A stretch of DNA of 56,523 bases. Origin: Bacteroidota bacterium. GTDB taxonomy: Bacteria; Bacteroidota; Bacteroidia; Bacteroidales; Bacteroidaceae. The notes beneath the pieces are model-generated. The model had not been told where the DNA came from and made no database searches. It saw only the letters and a list, made by a program, of their open reading frames with translations. A program made the translations under genes and the position numbers. Shown piece after piece: positions 1 to 8,443 of the stretch (positions within the stretch are counted from its first letter, which is position 1; the number at the start of each line of letters is the position of its first letter). The DNA lies in NCBI GenBank assembly GCA_023458215.1, contig JAEXAJ010000109.1:1-56523 (forward strand), given 5' to 3'.

Positions 1-1510
1 TGATATAACGTGGATTAACCAATGTAGCATCAATCCCCCTTTGTTGTTTCAGTAGTTCAGCAACAGATTGTCCCAACTGGAAGAATGAGCCTAAGGCGAG
101 AATAGCCACTTTCGCTCCCTGCTCAACCACTTTATAACGGTTCAGTACACCGTAATCTTCTTCTACAGTCTGCCCAGTCATGACAACGCCATTGGCAGGT
201 ACCCTGATAGCTACCGGATGTTCATTCTGCCGCATTCCCCACTCCAGCATTGCCATATATTCTTCTTTACCGGTAGGTGCCAGATACACCATGTTGGGAA
301 TATTGCTGATAACCGGTATATCGAAGAAGCAGAGATGAGTAACATCGTTCATAGCCGTAAGCGAGCCCCAGAATACCAATATCACCGCAGGATTATTATT
401 GATGCATAGGTCTTGCGACAACTGGTCGTACGCACGCTGGATAAAAGTACTGTAAACCCCAAAAACAGGTTTACCACCGGCAGCTGCAATTCCCGAAGAC
501 AAAGCTACGGCATGCTCTTCGGCAATACCTACGTCCACAAATTGCTTTCCGGCTGCCGAACGAAGTGAAGGAGTGAAGCCCATAACCGTGGGTGTACCTG
601 CGGTAATGCCTACCACACGGGGATCTTCTTTCATCTTCCGGAGCAGATAACGGGCAGTAATGCCGGCATAATCTGCTTCTGCATCTGAATCAGCTTTAGG
701 CATACCCGCCTCAACATTGAACGGAGCGCAATAGTGATAACTCTCTTTATCCAGTTCAGCCGGAGCATACCCTTTACCTTTCACCGTATTGATATGAACC
801 ACAACCGGATGGCGGCTGTCTTTCACCGAAGAAAAGGCATCGATGAGCGCTTCTACGTCGTTTCCGTCTTTCACATACCGATAGTCAAGCCCCATCGCTT
901 TAAAGAAATTACATTCACATTGCCCGTCACTCTCGCGAAGCGCCTGCAAGTTCTTGTACAGCCCACCATGATTTTCGGCAATAGACATTTGATTGTCGTT
1001 GACAATGATAATCAGGTTACTATCCAACTCCGCCGCATAGTCCAGTCCTTCGAAAGCTTCGCCGCCACTTAAAGAACCGTCTCCGATCACTGCTATGATG
1101 TTGCCGCTGCCTCCATTCAAGTCGCGTCCCTTGGCAAGTCCGCTTGCCAGGCTGACAGATGTAGAGGTATGACCGATGGTAAAAAAGTCGTGTTCACTTT
1201 CCTGAGGTTCCGTATAGCCGGATACTTCTTCATACTTATCAGGATTGAGGAAAGCATCTTTTCTCCCGGTCAGCATTTTGTGTACGTAGCTTTGATGCGA
1301 CACATCGAATACTATTTTGTCTTTAGGAGACTCGAAGACGTAATGCAGGGCAATGGTTGCCTCCACCATTCCGAAGTTAGGGCCAAAGTGTCCGCCGCGT
1401 GTGCTGAGTTTCTTTAATAGGGTCTGGCGGATTTCGCCGCTCAAATCATTGAGTTCTCCCATTGATAGCTTTTTTATATCCATAGGAGAATTAATTTTCT
1501 CTAAATACAT
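1..1510 (-). CDS. 1-deoxy-D-xylulose-5-phosphate synthase-like protein, C-terminus beyond the left edge
   Basis: About 503 codons are visible; the 3' end lies left of base 1. The product resembles DXS, the thiamine diphosphate enzyme that joins pyruvate and glyceraldehyde 3-phosphate in the MEP isoprenoid pathway. Seen: GHTSTSVSLASG, the cofactor-binding GDGSLSGGEA followed by NDN, and EEHAVALSSGIAA with YSTFIQRAYDQL in the pyrimidine domain. The N-terminus (MYLEKINSPMDIKKLSMGEL) is shorter than in canonical DXS, so it could be a second DXS-type paralogue rather than the housekeeping copy. I chose ATG 1510; an in-frame ATG at 1483 is the alternative. A TATCTTTG box lies at 1555-1562. Family is secure; the exact reaction of this paralogue is inferred. 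Confidence 0.85.
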   Translation of the reverse strand, partial: MYLEKINSPMDIKKLSMGELNDLSGEIRQTLLKKLSTRGGHFGPNFGMVEATIALHYVFESPKDKIVFDVSHQSYVHKMLTGRKDAFLNPDKYEEVSGYTEPQESEHDFFTIGHTSTSVSLASGLAKGRDLNGGSGNIIAVIGDGSLSGGEAFEGLDYAAELDSNLIIIVNDNQMSIAENHGGLYKNLQALRESDGQCECNFFKAMGLDYRYVKDGNDVEALIDAFSSVKDSRHPVVVHINTVKGKGYAPAELDKESYHYCAPFNVEAGMPKADSDAEADYAGITARYLLRKMKEDPRVVGITAGTPTVMGFTPSLRSAAGKQFVDVGIAEEHAVALSSGIAAAGGKPVFGVYSTFIQRAYDQLSQDLCINNNPAVILVFWGSLTAMNDVTHLCFFDIPVISNIPNMVYLAPTGKEEYMAMLEWGMRQNEHPVAIRVPANGVVMTGQTVEEDYGVLNRYKVVEQGAKVAILALGSFFQLGQSVAELLKQQRGIDATLVNPRYI

Positions 1511-1554
1511 ACCTTATTGAATTATTAAATTAATATTGGATAAATTTCCGATTG

Positions 1555-1562
1555 CAAAGATA
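1555..1562 (-). promoter_or_regulatory. -7 box (TATCTTTG) of the DXS-like gene
   Basis: TATCTTTG on the minus strand, 44 bases before ATG 1510, fits the Bacteroides -7 consensus TAnnTTTG. No clear -33 element is seen. Upstream at 1593-1621 (plus strand) ATTACTGAA occurs twice, 21 bases apart, with ATTACCTA between them; this could be an operator. Confidence 0.5.
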
Positions 1563-1716
1563 TCGGCAGATAATGGATGCGGGATTATACAGATTACTGA
1601 ATATATTACCTATATTACTGAACATAAAATGAGAACCGACAAACTTGCCAATGGTTCACTGGCATAACAAGATTTATCGATCATAATAGTTTACATTTTA
1701 AGCAATAATTCTCCAT

Positions 1717-1826
1717 TTTACTAAAATTGCGTATGACAATTTAGTAAAACTCCACCGACGATTTACTAAATCTCCATCGACGTTTTAGTAAATCGTCGGT
1801 GGAGTTTTACTAAATCTTTTTCACCC
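1717..1826. repeat. 22-base phased palindrome array with a 32-bp hairpin
   Basis: Cores TTTACTAAA or TTTAGTAAA begin at 1717, 1740, 1762, 1784 and 1806, so the step is 23, 22, 22, 22. The bases between cores are variants of CTCCACCGACG or its reverse complement. Because the third full unit is inverted, bases 1739-1770 and 1784-1815 are a perfect 32-bp inverted repeat around a 13-base loop. No ORF is present. The array lies upstream of the DXS-like gene and downstream of the minus-strand hydrolase gene. Confidence 0.9.
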
Positions 1827-2090
1827 CCCTCTAGAAGGTATTCTGACGAGGGTTTTAATTCAAGAAAGTAAATGCTATTTATTGCAAGAAAAAACAAGAC
1901 AAATCATCATACATTCCGATTCACTATACAGGTAAGAGGAAGTTTTAATATCAATAACCATTGCACATTCTACTTCAATCATCCTACTTTTGCATTAGTA
2001 ATATAGAAGACATTCTATCTCATAGGGAAATTAAAACTTTGGAATGGCTGAAGAAAAACGCCGAATAAAAAGATAAGCAAGTGTTCACAA
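1827..2090. other. intergenic stretch with an orphan promoter
   Basis: Together with 1511-1826 this is a 580-base gene-free gap. Apart from the array and the promoter at 1961-1992 I see only AT-rich sequence. A ten-codon reading frame starts at the ATG near 2044 on the plus strand; nothing supports it as a gene. Confidence 0.6.
1961..1992 (+). promoter_or_regulatory. orphan Bacteroides promoter without an obvious gene
   Basis: TTG (1961-1963), a 21-base spacer and TACTTTTG (1985-1992) match the -33 and -7 pattern. It points right, into the convergent 3' end of the hydrolase gene at 2091. A transcript from here would be a small or antisense RNA. Confidence 0.45.
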
Positions 2091-3176
2091 TTAATAAAAA
2101 GTGACTTCGCCTATTGTCGGCATCAAGACATTCAGTGAATCCTTATCTCTCAGGCTCACGGCATTCTTTATCGGCTCGTCCCAAGGATGCCGTGCCAACG
2201 CATATTTAGAATGATGTACCGTCAGGTATTTCTTGGCTTGCAGGTCATTGGCTATGCGGCTCAGATACACCGGCATGGTATGGATGTACTTCCAGTCTTC
2301 ATTGTACTGTCCATTCTCCAGTATAGCCAGATCGATATCCGGGTATTTCTTACCTATCTCGGCAAAATGTGTATCATAACCACCGTCTCCACCCATATAT
2401 ATCTTCTGCGAAGGAGTCTCTATAAGGAAAGAAGCCCAAAGTGCCTGATTTGATTTCAAGAAACGACCCGAAAAATGACGGGCCGGCAAACAATGTATCC
2501 GAAAGCCCTCATTTAGTGCAGCATCTTCAAACCAATCCAGTTCTATTAACCGCTCTTTATCAAAGCCCCAGTATTCAAAATGCTCACCTACTCCCAGCGG
2601 ACAAATTACTTTCTCCACACGGTCTTTCAGTTGCATCACTGTATGATAATCCAAATGATCCCAGTGGTCGTGCGTAATGATAAGATAATCAATATCCGGC
2701 ATATCGGCAGGCTTATAAACGTCCGTCCCTTTGAAGGGCTTGTTTACAAACGAAACCGGAGCGCCCATACAGAAAACAGGGTCTACAAGAATGCGCTTGC
2801 CTTCTGCCTGAACAAGATAAGAAGAATGCCCGAACCATACCAGTAGATTTTCATCTTTATCCAGTTTCTTCAAGTCTGTTTTCACTACCGGGATCTCTTT
2901 TTCAGGACGCAAACCTTCTTGTTTCTTAAATATGAAGTCCCACATAGCCCCCATTCGTCCACGGCGGGCAGTCATCAATACTGTGTTATGCAGGTTCCTG
3001 AACTCTCCGTCTTTATAATGCGGAGACTTCTTTATCCGCTCCAACCGCTCGCCCTGCGGCGTTCTTCCAAAACTGGGTTGACTGACAAACATCCATCCTG
3101 CTATCGCCGCAAGGAGTATAATAGCTGCTATCATACCTATTATCATACGTACTTTTCTCTTTTTTAATAATCTCAT
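2091..3176 (-). CDS. membrane-anchored MBL-fold metal-dependent hydrolase (UlaG / NAPE-PLD-like)
   Basis: 361 aa. A hydrophobic segment at about residues 10-30 after a basic start (MRLLKKRKVR) suggests an N-terminal anchor or uncleaved signal. The metal-binding signature THDHWDH is intact, followed by LPARHFSGR and GGDGGYDTHF, which supply further ligands of the metallo-beta-lactamase fold. The layout resembles the UlaG/NAPE-phospholipase D-like branch, but the substrate cannot be read from sequence. It stands alone between a 580-base gap and the divergent PfkB gene. Start ATG 3176 gives a coherent hydrophobic N-terminus. Fold secure, substrate unknown. Confidence 0.85.
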   Translation of the reverse strand: MRLLKKRKVRMIIGMIAAIILLAAIAGWMFVSQPSFGRTPQGERLERIKKSPHYKDGEFRNLHNTVLMTARRGRMGAMWDFIFKKQEGLRPEKEIPVVKTDLKKLDKDENLLVWFGHSSYLVQAEGKRILVDPVFCMGAPVSFVNKPFKGTDVYKPADMPDIDYLIITHDHWDHLDYHTVMQLKDRVEKVICPLGVGEHFEYWGFDKERLIELDWFEDAALNEGFRIHCLPARHFSGRFLKSNQALWASFLIETPSQKIYMGGDGGYDTHFAEIGKKYPDIDLAILENGQYNEDWKYIHTMPVYLSRIANDLQAKKYLTVHHSKYALARHPWDEPIKNAVSLRDKDSLNVLMPTIGEVTFY

Positions 3177-3283
3177 ACTCTATAACAACAATCTTTGGAT
3201 AAAGATAGCACCACTACACAATAAATTAGTTTGCTATGTTTTCTATTCCGGATTTATATGCCCGCTCATTGGCTTTAAATCGT

Positions 3284-3291
3284 TATCTTTG
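3284..3291 (+). promoter_or_regulatory. -7 box (TATCTTTG) of the PfkB kinase gene
   Basis: TATCTTTG 49 bases before ATG 3341, in the divergent gap to the hydrolase gene. No convincing -33 TTTG at 19-21 bases. Confidence 0.5.
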
Positions 3292-3340
3292 CAGCAAATA
3301 TACAAGATTTACAATAAGAAAAGAAATATAACATACAGAT

Positions 3341-4219
3341 ATGAGCACACACAATTTATGCTGTATAGGGTATATTACTCAGGATAAAGTAGTTACTCCT
3401 CAAAATACCATATATATGCCCGGAGGGACTTCCTTCTATTTTGCACACGCCATCAAGCACCTCGATACGGATGACTTTTTGTTAGTAACGTCTTTGGCCG
3501 ACCGCGACATGGGGATAGTAGAAGATATCAAAAAAGAAGGGATAGATGTAAAAGCATTGCCTAGCACCCACTCCGTCTGTTTTGAGAATATCTACGGAGT
3601 AAACCAGAATGAGCGCACGCAACGCGTGACGGCAAAAGCCGACCCGTTCACCGTAGAAGGATTAAAGGATATCAACGCACAGATTATTCACCTGGGCAGT
3701 TTGCTTGCCGACGACTTCTCCTTAGAAATTATCAAATACCTATCCGGCAAAGGGCTTCTTTCCGTAGACGTACAAGGTTTCCTTCGCAAAGTAGATAATG
3801 AACAAGTTTTGCCGGTAGATTGGGAAGAGAAAAAGGTAGCCTTGAAATACATCCATATACTGAAAGCCAACGAGGCGGAAATGGAAGTCCTTACCGGATG
3901 CGCGGAACCGCACGAAGCCGCGTTGCTGATTGCAGACTGGGGAGTAAAGGAGGTGCTTCTGACGCTGGGAGACAAAGGTTCGCTGATATACTCCAAAGGA
4001 CAGTTCTACGAGATACCTGCTTATCCGGCACTCCGCATAGTAGATGCTACCGGATGTGGCGATACTTACATGGTGGGGTACTTGTATATGCGCAACAAAG
4101 GAGTGTCTTATAAAGAAGCAGGATGTTTTGCAGCCGCTATGTGTACCATCAAACTACAGTCACACGGCCCGTTTTGCGGTACGGAAGCGGAGATAAACAA
4201 GATTATAAACTTGAATTAA
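3341..4219 (+). CDS. PfkB-family carbohydrate kinase
   Basis: 292 aa, a normal length for the ribokinase/PfkB fold. The C-terminal signature reads DATGCGDTYMVGYL, with the catalytic-base aspartate in GCGD; the usual alanine before that glycine is cysteine here. The N-terminal part has a GGTSFYFA segment in the position of the sugar-binding glycine motif. Such enzymes phosphorylate sugars, nucleosides or related alcohols with ATP in the cytoplasm; the substrate cannot be assigned. It is followed after 37 bases by the Crp/Fnr regulator on the same strand, which has its own -7 box. Confidence 0.88.
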   Translation: MSTHNLCCIGYITQDKVVTPQNTIYMPGGTSFYFAHAIKHLDTDDFLLVTSLADRDMGIVEDIKKEGIDVKALPSTHSVCFENIYGVNQNERTQRVTAKADPFTVEGLKDINAQIIHLGSLLADDFSLEIIKYLSGKGLLSVDVQGFLRKVDNEQVLPVDWEEKKVALKYIHILKANEAEMEVLTGCAEPHEAALLIADWGVKEVLLTLGDKGSLIYSKGQFYEIPAYPALRIVDATGCGDTYMVGYLYMRNKGVSYKEAGCFAAAMCTIKLQSHGPFCGTEAEINKIINLN

Positions 4220-4231
4220 GCATATTATTCC

Positions 4232-4239
4232 TATCTTTG
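4232..4239 (+). promoter_or_regulatory. -7 box (TATCTTTG) of the Crp/Fnr gene
   Basis: TATCTTTG ends 17 bases before ATG 4257, which implies a leader of only about ten bases. Confidence 0.5.
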
Positions 4240-4256
4240 TCTGACAATTAAATGCT

Positions 4257-4946
4257 ATGGAGAAGATTTCACTGAATGAAACATACGAACAATTATTGTT
4301 TCGCATCCCCTTATTCCGCGATCTGCCGCAGAACATTAAGCAATCATTGCTTGACAAACTGGATTATTCGGTCTATGATGTCGAGAAGAAAGACATTGTT
4401 GCCTATCAAGATACACCCTGCAAAAAACTATATGTACTGCTGGAAGGCAAATTGCGTGTAGATATCATAGACGGCTTGGGCAACAAAGTGATGGTTGAAT
4501 ACATTGTTGCCCCCCGTGCTTTTGCCACTCCTCATTTATTCGGTTCCAACACTACGCTGCCGGCAACCTTTACAGCTATTGAAAACTGTACCTTGTTCAC
4601 TGCCACCAAGGAGTCTACTTTCAAGCTTATCAGCCAAGATTCCCAAGTGCTGCATAATTTTCTTTGTGTAAGCGGCAATTGCAACGCTTGCACAGTATCC
4701 CGTCTGAAAACGCTCTCCCGCAAAACTGTGCGTGAAAGATTCGTTGTCTATTTGCTGGAAAACAGAAAGTCTAACGCTACCAGTTTCACCATCGCCCACA
4801 CACAGTCCGAACTGGCGGAATACCTCAATGTGACTCGCCCGGCTCTCTCCAAGGAGATCAATAAGATGATTAAAGAGGGCATCATCCTGATGACAGGAAA
4901 GAAAATTGAGGTATTGAACGAAGCTGCGTTGAAAGAATATACTTAA
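4257..4946 (+). CDS. Crp/Fnr-family transcriptional regulator, possibly HcpR-like
   Basis: 229 aa. Residues about 15-125 form a cyclic-nucleotide-binding-like beta barrel; about 150-229 contain the winged helix-turn-helix (HTQSELAEYLNVTRPALSKE is the HTH core). There is no FNR-type N-terminal cysteine cluster; three cysteines occur together around CVSGNCNAC just before the dimer helix. It ends one base from the stop of the convergent nrf operon. In Bacteroidales, HcpR proteins of this size control nitrite and NO stress genes, so regulation of the neighbouring nrf operon is a reasonable inference, supported by the dyad at 10590-10603. Family secure, HcpR identity tentative. Confidence 0.85.
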   Translation: MEKISLNETYEQLLFRIPLFRDLPQNIKQSLLDKLDYSVYDVEKKDIVAYQDTPCKKLYVLLEGKLRVDIIDGLGNKVMVEYIVAPRAFATPHLFGSNTTLPATFTAIENCTLFTATKESTFKLISQDSQVLHNFLCVSGNCNACTVSRLKTLSRKTVRERFVVYLLENRKSNATSFTIAHTQSELAEYLNVTRPALSKEINKMIKEGIILMTGKKIEVLNEAALKEYT

Positions 4947-4947
4947 A

Positions 4948-6219
4948 CTACCATTTCACGAATAAGATTCTCGGGTTGATATTCAAAGATACCCAGCCCC
5001 AGTCTTGCCAACGTTTATGATCGCCGCCTTTCAAGATATCCATTGACTTCGTGCCCAGCATAAACGAATAACCGGCAGAGAGTTTCACGTCTTTCATCAC
5101 ATTCCAGTCGAGTTGATAATCGACTTCCGATCCTAAGCCTTTCTTTACATCGTCCAGCTTGGCGGCAGTGGCGAAGTAGTGGTAGTTCAACTGCATGCTC
5201 ACCTTCTTGGAAGTTTTGAAGTTTACGCCCAGCTGTGCGTCTTGCAATCCCGGAGCCGCGCCCTGCCAGGCAGAAGCATAGAAATAATCCATCGCTCCGT
5301 AGAACTTATGATGTGTTCCGTAAAGAGGATCGAAAGCTTTGAACTTATCCCCTTTCCCATCATTGCCGCTTAAATAGTCGTAGCCCAGACTTACGCTCCA
5401 TTGCTTGTCTAGCGCATAGGCTGCCTTCACACTTGCCATAAAAGCGGATACGCTCTGTGCTGACTTATTCTTTCCGGTCTGGTAATAGAAAGCACCTTGC
5501 AGATCCCATGACTGAGGCTTATAAGTAACGTAAGTTCCGAAAGTCTGCAAATAGCGGGTATGGGATGTCTCCGTCGCAGCCTCACCTGTCTCAAAACCCA
5601 GATTCAAAAAAAGCAAAGAAGCATCCAACGGAAGCCCGTCGGCTGTATAATGATACCACAGAGTTTGCATGTTCTTGTAAGGTTGCGCACCATCATAATA
5701 ATAAGTACCGCCCTTTGTCTTTTCCTTATTCTGATTAAATGCCAGGATTAAATGCAACTGGTTTACCTTATCGGCATAACCCAACTTCAAAGCATCGTGG
5801 TAACGGCCTGCCACGTTCCAATCCAGTCCTCCCAAGATGCGTTCGTCATCGTAGGACAATGTTTGGCGTCCCAGCTGTGCAAAGAATCCGGTGCCGAAGT
5901 TCAGTTTCGCCCAAGCTTCGTTCATGATAAAACGACCGTTCGTATCAATCTGCGGATCTTGCCCCCAAACTCCGACGTGCTGTGCCGAAAGCTTCATGCT
6001 CAAATCCGAACGCTTGTATTCCATAGACAGACGGGCACGATTGTTAATGAACGAGGCAGCTTCATCTCCCTCAAAGCGCGGAAACTGTGCCCCGTTGCGG
6101 TACTCTGCACGAGGTCTGATTTGCATAGACATCGTAAATTCATTCTCTTTCTCCGAATTTTGCGCCCACGACATGCCGGGCAATAGCAATAGACCTAATG
6201 CCAAATAAACTGTTTTCAT
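4948..6219 (-). CDS. outer-membrane beta-barrel of the alginate-export type, last gene of the nrf operon
   Basis: 423 aa. Signal peptide MKTVYLALGLLLLPGMSWA with cleavage near AQN, then a barrel-like pattern of alternating aromatic strands ending in a C-terminal tryptophan (FVKW), as outer-membrane barrels do. RPRAEYRNG, NEAWAKLNFGTGFFAQLGRQ and GGLDWNVAGRYHDALKLGY resemble the alginate_exp porin family. It starts 7 bases after the ccsA stop, so it belongs to the nitrite-reduction operon. I infer a diffusion channel, perhaps for nitrite or for an organic donor; no sequence feature proves the solute. It ends tail to tail with the Crp/Fnr gene. Confidence 0.75.
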   Translation of the reverse strand: MKTVYLALGLLLLPGMSWAQNSEKENEFTMSMQIRPRAEYRNGAQFPRFEGDEAASFINNRARLSMEYKRSDLSMKLSAQHVGVWGQDPQIDTNGRFIMNEAWAKLNFGTGFFAQLGRQTLSYDDERILGGLDWNVAGRYHDALKLGYADKVNQLHLILAFNQNKEKTKGGTYYYDGAQPYKNMQTLWYHYTADGLPLDASLLFLNLGFETGEAATETSHTRYLQTFGTYVTYKPQSWDLQGAFYYQTGKNKSAQSVSAFMASVKAAYALDKQWSVSLGYDYLSGNDGKGDKFKAFDPLYGTHHKFYGAMDYFYASAWQGAAPGLQDAQLGVNFKTSKKVSMQLNYHYFATAAKLDDVKKGLGSEVDYQLDWNVMKDVKLSAGYSFMLGTKSMDILKGGDHKRWQDWGWVSLNINPRILFVKW

Positions 6220-6226
6220 AAATATT

Positions 6227-7018
6227 TCAATTTAAGTTATACGTATGTACACTCACTCCTTGTGCCGAGGGCAGATAGTTGATGCCATACCAGCACATTT
6301 GTAATAATAAGAAAGATACGAGTAATCCGACTAATGCTTTACGATATACCCCGGGACGTCCCAAACGAAAATGGATATATCCCAAATAGGAGAACCAGGT
6401 AGCTGCCGCCCAAGTCTCCTTGGGGTCCCAAGCCCAATAATGTCCCCATGCCGATTTTGCCCAAACAGCACCGGATAGCATTCCCAAAGTCATGAATGCC
6501 AGTCCTACACAAGCCAGATTGTCGCATAAATCCATCTCACGGCGTTCGATGCCTTTCTTCTTGAACCAAAGCAGATAGACTGCCATCACCGCAGCAGCAC
6601 CCAGCATGGCGTATGCAAACATATACACAATGACATGAGGCGTAAACCACGGACTTTGCAAAGCAGGCATCAACGTCTTGTTATGTATTTCGGGCTTAAA
6701 AAGGTTGATGCAGATAAACACCAACGATAAAATAAAACTGAAACTGAGTATCCACTTATACTTCCAGCGGCTATATGTAATAATTCCCGCCAACGGAAGG
6801 AAAAACGAATACCACAAACGGGTTTCACCCATCGTGCGCATCGGAGGACGTTCCAAAGAAATCCACATGGCAACAATAAAGCTGAAAAATACAGCCAGCC
6901 CCAACAAGGTAAAACCATAAACCACGCTCTTGTGCTTTCCGCTCCAAGCGGCAAATGCCCCTACGCCCCAGCAAAGCAAAGCAGCAATGGCAAACAGGAT
7001 GAAATAATCCCAACTCAT
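6227..7018 (-). CDS. ccsA: cytochrome c biogenesis protein CcsA-type (haem handling)
   Basis: 263 aa, with about eight hydrophobic segments. The tryptophan-rich haem-handling loop is present (WGHYWAWDPKETWAA), and conserved histidines lie in the flanking helices. CcsA with ResB/CcsB forms the system II synthetase that moves haem across the inner membrane and attaches it to CXXCH motifs. It overlaps resB by four bases (ATGA, 7015-7018), so translation is probably coupled. Its place after nrfHA shows its job: maturing the multihaem cytochromes encoded just upstream in the same operon. Confidence 0.92.
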   Translation of the reverse strand: MSWDYFILFAIAALLCWGVGAFAAWSGKHKSVVYGFTLLGLAVFFSFIVAMWISLERPPMRTMGETRLWYSFFLPLAGIITYSRWKYKWILSFSFILSLVFICINLFKPEIHNKTLMPALQSPWFTPHVIVYMFAYAMLGAAAVMAVYLLWFKKKGIERREMDLCDNLACVGLAFMTLGMLSGAVWAKSAWGHYWAWDPKETWAAATWFSYLGYIHFRLGRPGVYRKALVGLLVSFLLLQMCWYGINYLPSAQGVSVHTYNLN

Positions 7019-8319
7019 ACCGTAACCTCCTTTCCTTCTTTTTCTGCAGACGATTGTTTTTCATCAGCAGACGATTCCTCTTCGTCCGGTGTCCTGCCTT
7101 TTAACGTCTGAGCATTTACAAACAGACAAATCGCTCCGAGCATCATCATGACGATGCCTGCATAAACAAACGGTAACCAAGGATCACGCACCAACTCGAA
7201 AACACTGACATCACTCCACTTGCCTTTCGTTTCATCATAACTTAATTGATAAATATTCCAACCGGCTATTTTCAAAGGGTGATTCACTTCAATCGTATCT
7301 TCCCGCACGTCACCTTCCTGAGTATATACTCTAACATCCGAAACGAAGCGTTGGGGTTCACGTTCAGGCATAATCAGACTTGTCCGCTCGTCCAGGCGCA
7401 AAGCTTTATATGGAAACAGGAAACTGCCGCAACTTGCCCAACCTTCTTTGGTTAGTCCGCTTCGGGTATTCGTTGCTTTCAAGTAAACAGCGTATGCAGC
7501 TCCCATCGAGTGAAATTCGGTAAACTTCAACGTATCTTCCGTAGCTACGGAAGCTGCCATCGGAATGGATTGGAGAATGGAAATTTGCCAATCCAGCAAC
7601 CGCCCTCCCTTTACTTGGTCTTCGAGCAAGAGATGTTCCGGTGTATCTTTAGGAAGTGCTTGCCCCGTTTCGTTATCAATCAACATCAGTTTAGGCGGAT
7701 ATTCGTCGATAGTGAAGTCTTTCAGTTCGATAGCAAGAGGCAGTTCCGTCATCTTGCCGTTATCATCGGTGCCGCGCCATTCGGTTTTTCCCATTTGGGT
7801 AATCATTTTAAGGCGTTGCATGTCCGCATTGCCCAATGTAGCGGTTAATAGGGCTATAAACAAACCCACATGATTGAGGATAAAAGGGATTTTCCGTGCT
7901 TTCAGAGGAAAAGTAGCCCGAAGAATGGTCAGCCCCAAAGCCGAAACCAACCAGATATAAAGCAACACAAACGGCCAGAAAGAAAGCATCTTTGAAAAAC
8001 CAATAACATCTACCGGTGATTGGGTGGACGGAACCTGCCGCACCAAGCCCATAATCACTGTAATAACCGCTACACAGACAAGAGAAGAAACCGCAGCCGT
8101 ATAATGACTAAGCCACTCGAAGCAATAAACCCGTTTGCGTAGCCCGTACATAACCGATAGAAGAAACAGATACAACACTAAGACTATAATATTTACCGGC
8201 CATGCAAACAAATCCCAACTGACGCCGCCAATAGTCCACTGTAACAACAGTCCCGTTATAAACAGTCCTGCTCCACAGATGAACCCTTCTTTATACCCCC
8301 ACGGTTTCTTCCACAACAT
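7015..8319 (-). CDS. resB: cytochrome c biogenesis protein ResB-like (CcsB)
   Basis: 434 aa. Four hydrophobic segments in the first 200 residues, a long extracytoplasmic domain (about residues 185-385), then a final membrane helix near 388-408 and a charged C-terminal tail rich in E, S and K. This is the ResB layout. It partners CcsA in system II haem attachment. The start ATG 8319 lies just 6 bases after the arm of the repeat element at 8328-8440, so the element occupies almost the whole gap between nrfA and resB and may influence resB translation or mRNA stability. Confidence 0.88.
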   Translation of the reverse strand: MLWKKPWGYKEGFICGAGLFITGLLLQWTIGGVSWDLFAWPVNIIVLVLYLFLLSVMYGLRKRVYCFEWLSHYTAAVSSLVCVAVITVIMGLVRQVPSTQSPVDVIGFSKMLSFWPFVLLYIWLVSALGLTILRATFPLKARKIPFILNHVGLFIALLTATLGNADMQRLKMITQMGKTEWRGTDDNGKMTELPLAIELKDFTIDEYPPKLMLIDNETGQALPKDTPEHLLLEDQVKGGRLLDWQISILQSIPMAASVATEDTLKFTEFHSMGAAYAVYLKATNTRSGLTKEGWASCGSFLFPYKALRLDERTSLIMPEREPQRFVSDVRVYTQEGDVREDTIEVNHPLKIAGWNIYQLSYDETKGKWSDVSVFELVRDPWLPFVYAGIVMMMLGAICLFVNAQTLKGRTPDEEESSADEKQSSAEKEGKEVTV

Positions 8320-8327
8320 CTGAAAAT

Positions 8328-8440
8328 AGTGATTAGTGATTAGTGATTAGTGATTTGTTATTAATGATTAGTGATTTGTATTAATGATTAATGAACATCA
8401 GCAAATCACTAATCACTAATCACTAATCACTAATCACTAA
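8328..8440. repeat. heptamer-arm hairpin element E1 between nrfA and resB
   Basis: The plus-strand left arm 8328-8357 is four-fold GTGATTA-type repeats ending in TTTG; the right arm 8402-8440 is about five-fold ATCACTA repeats beginning CAAATC. The arms are complementary over about 30 bases. Between them is a degenerate inner copy of the same repeat. The right end lies 3 bases from the nrfA stop codon and the left end 8 bases from the resB ATG. Confidence 0.92.
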
Positions 8441-8443
8441 CTC

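Noticed and set aside
2041..2073. Ten-codon frame after the orphan promoter
   Set aside because: Too short and without any support; a non-coding transcript is the simpler reading.
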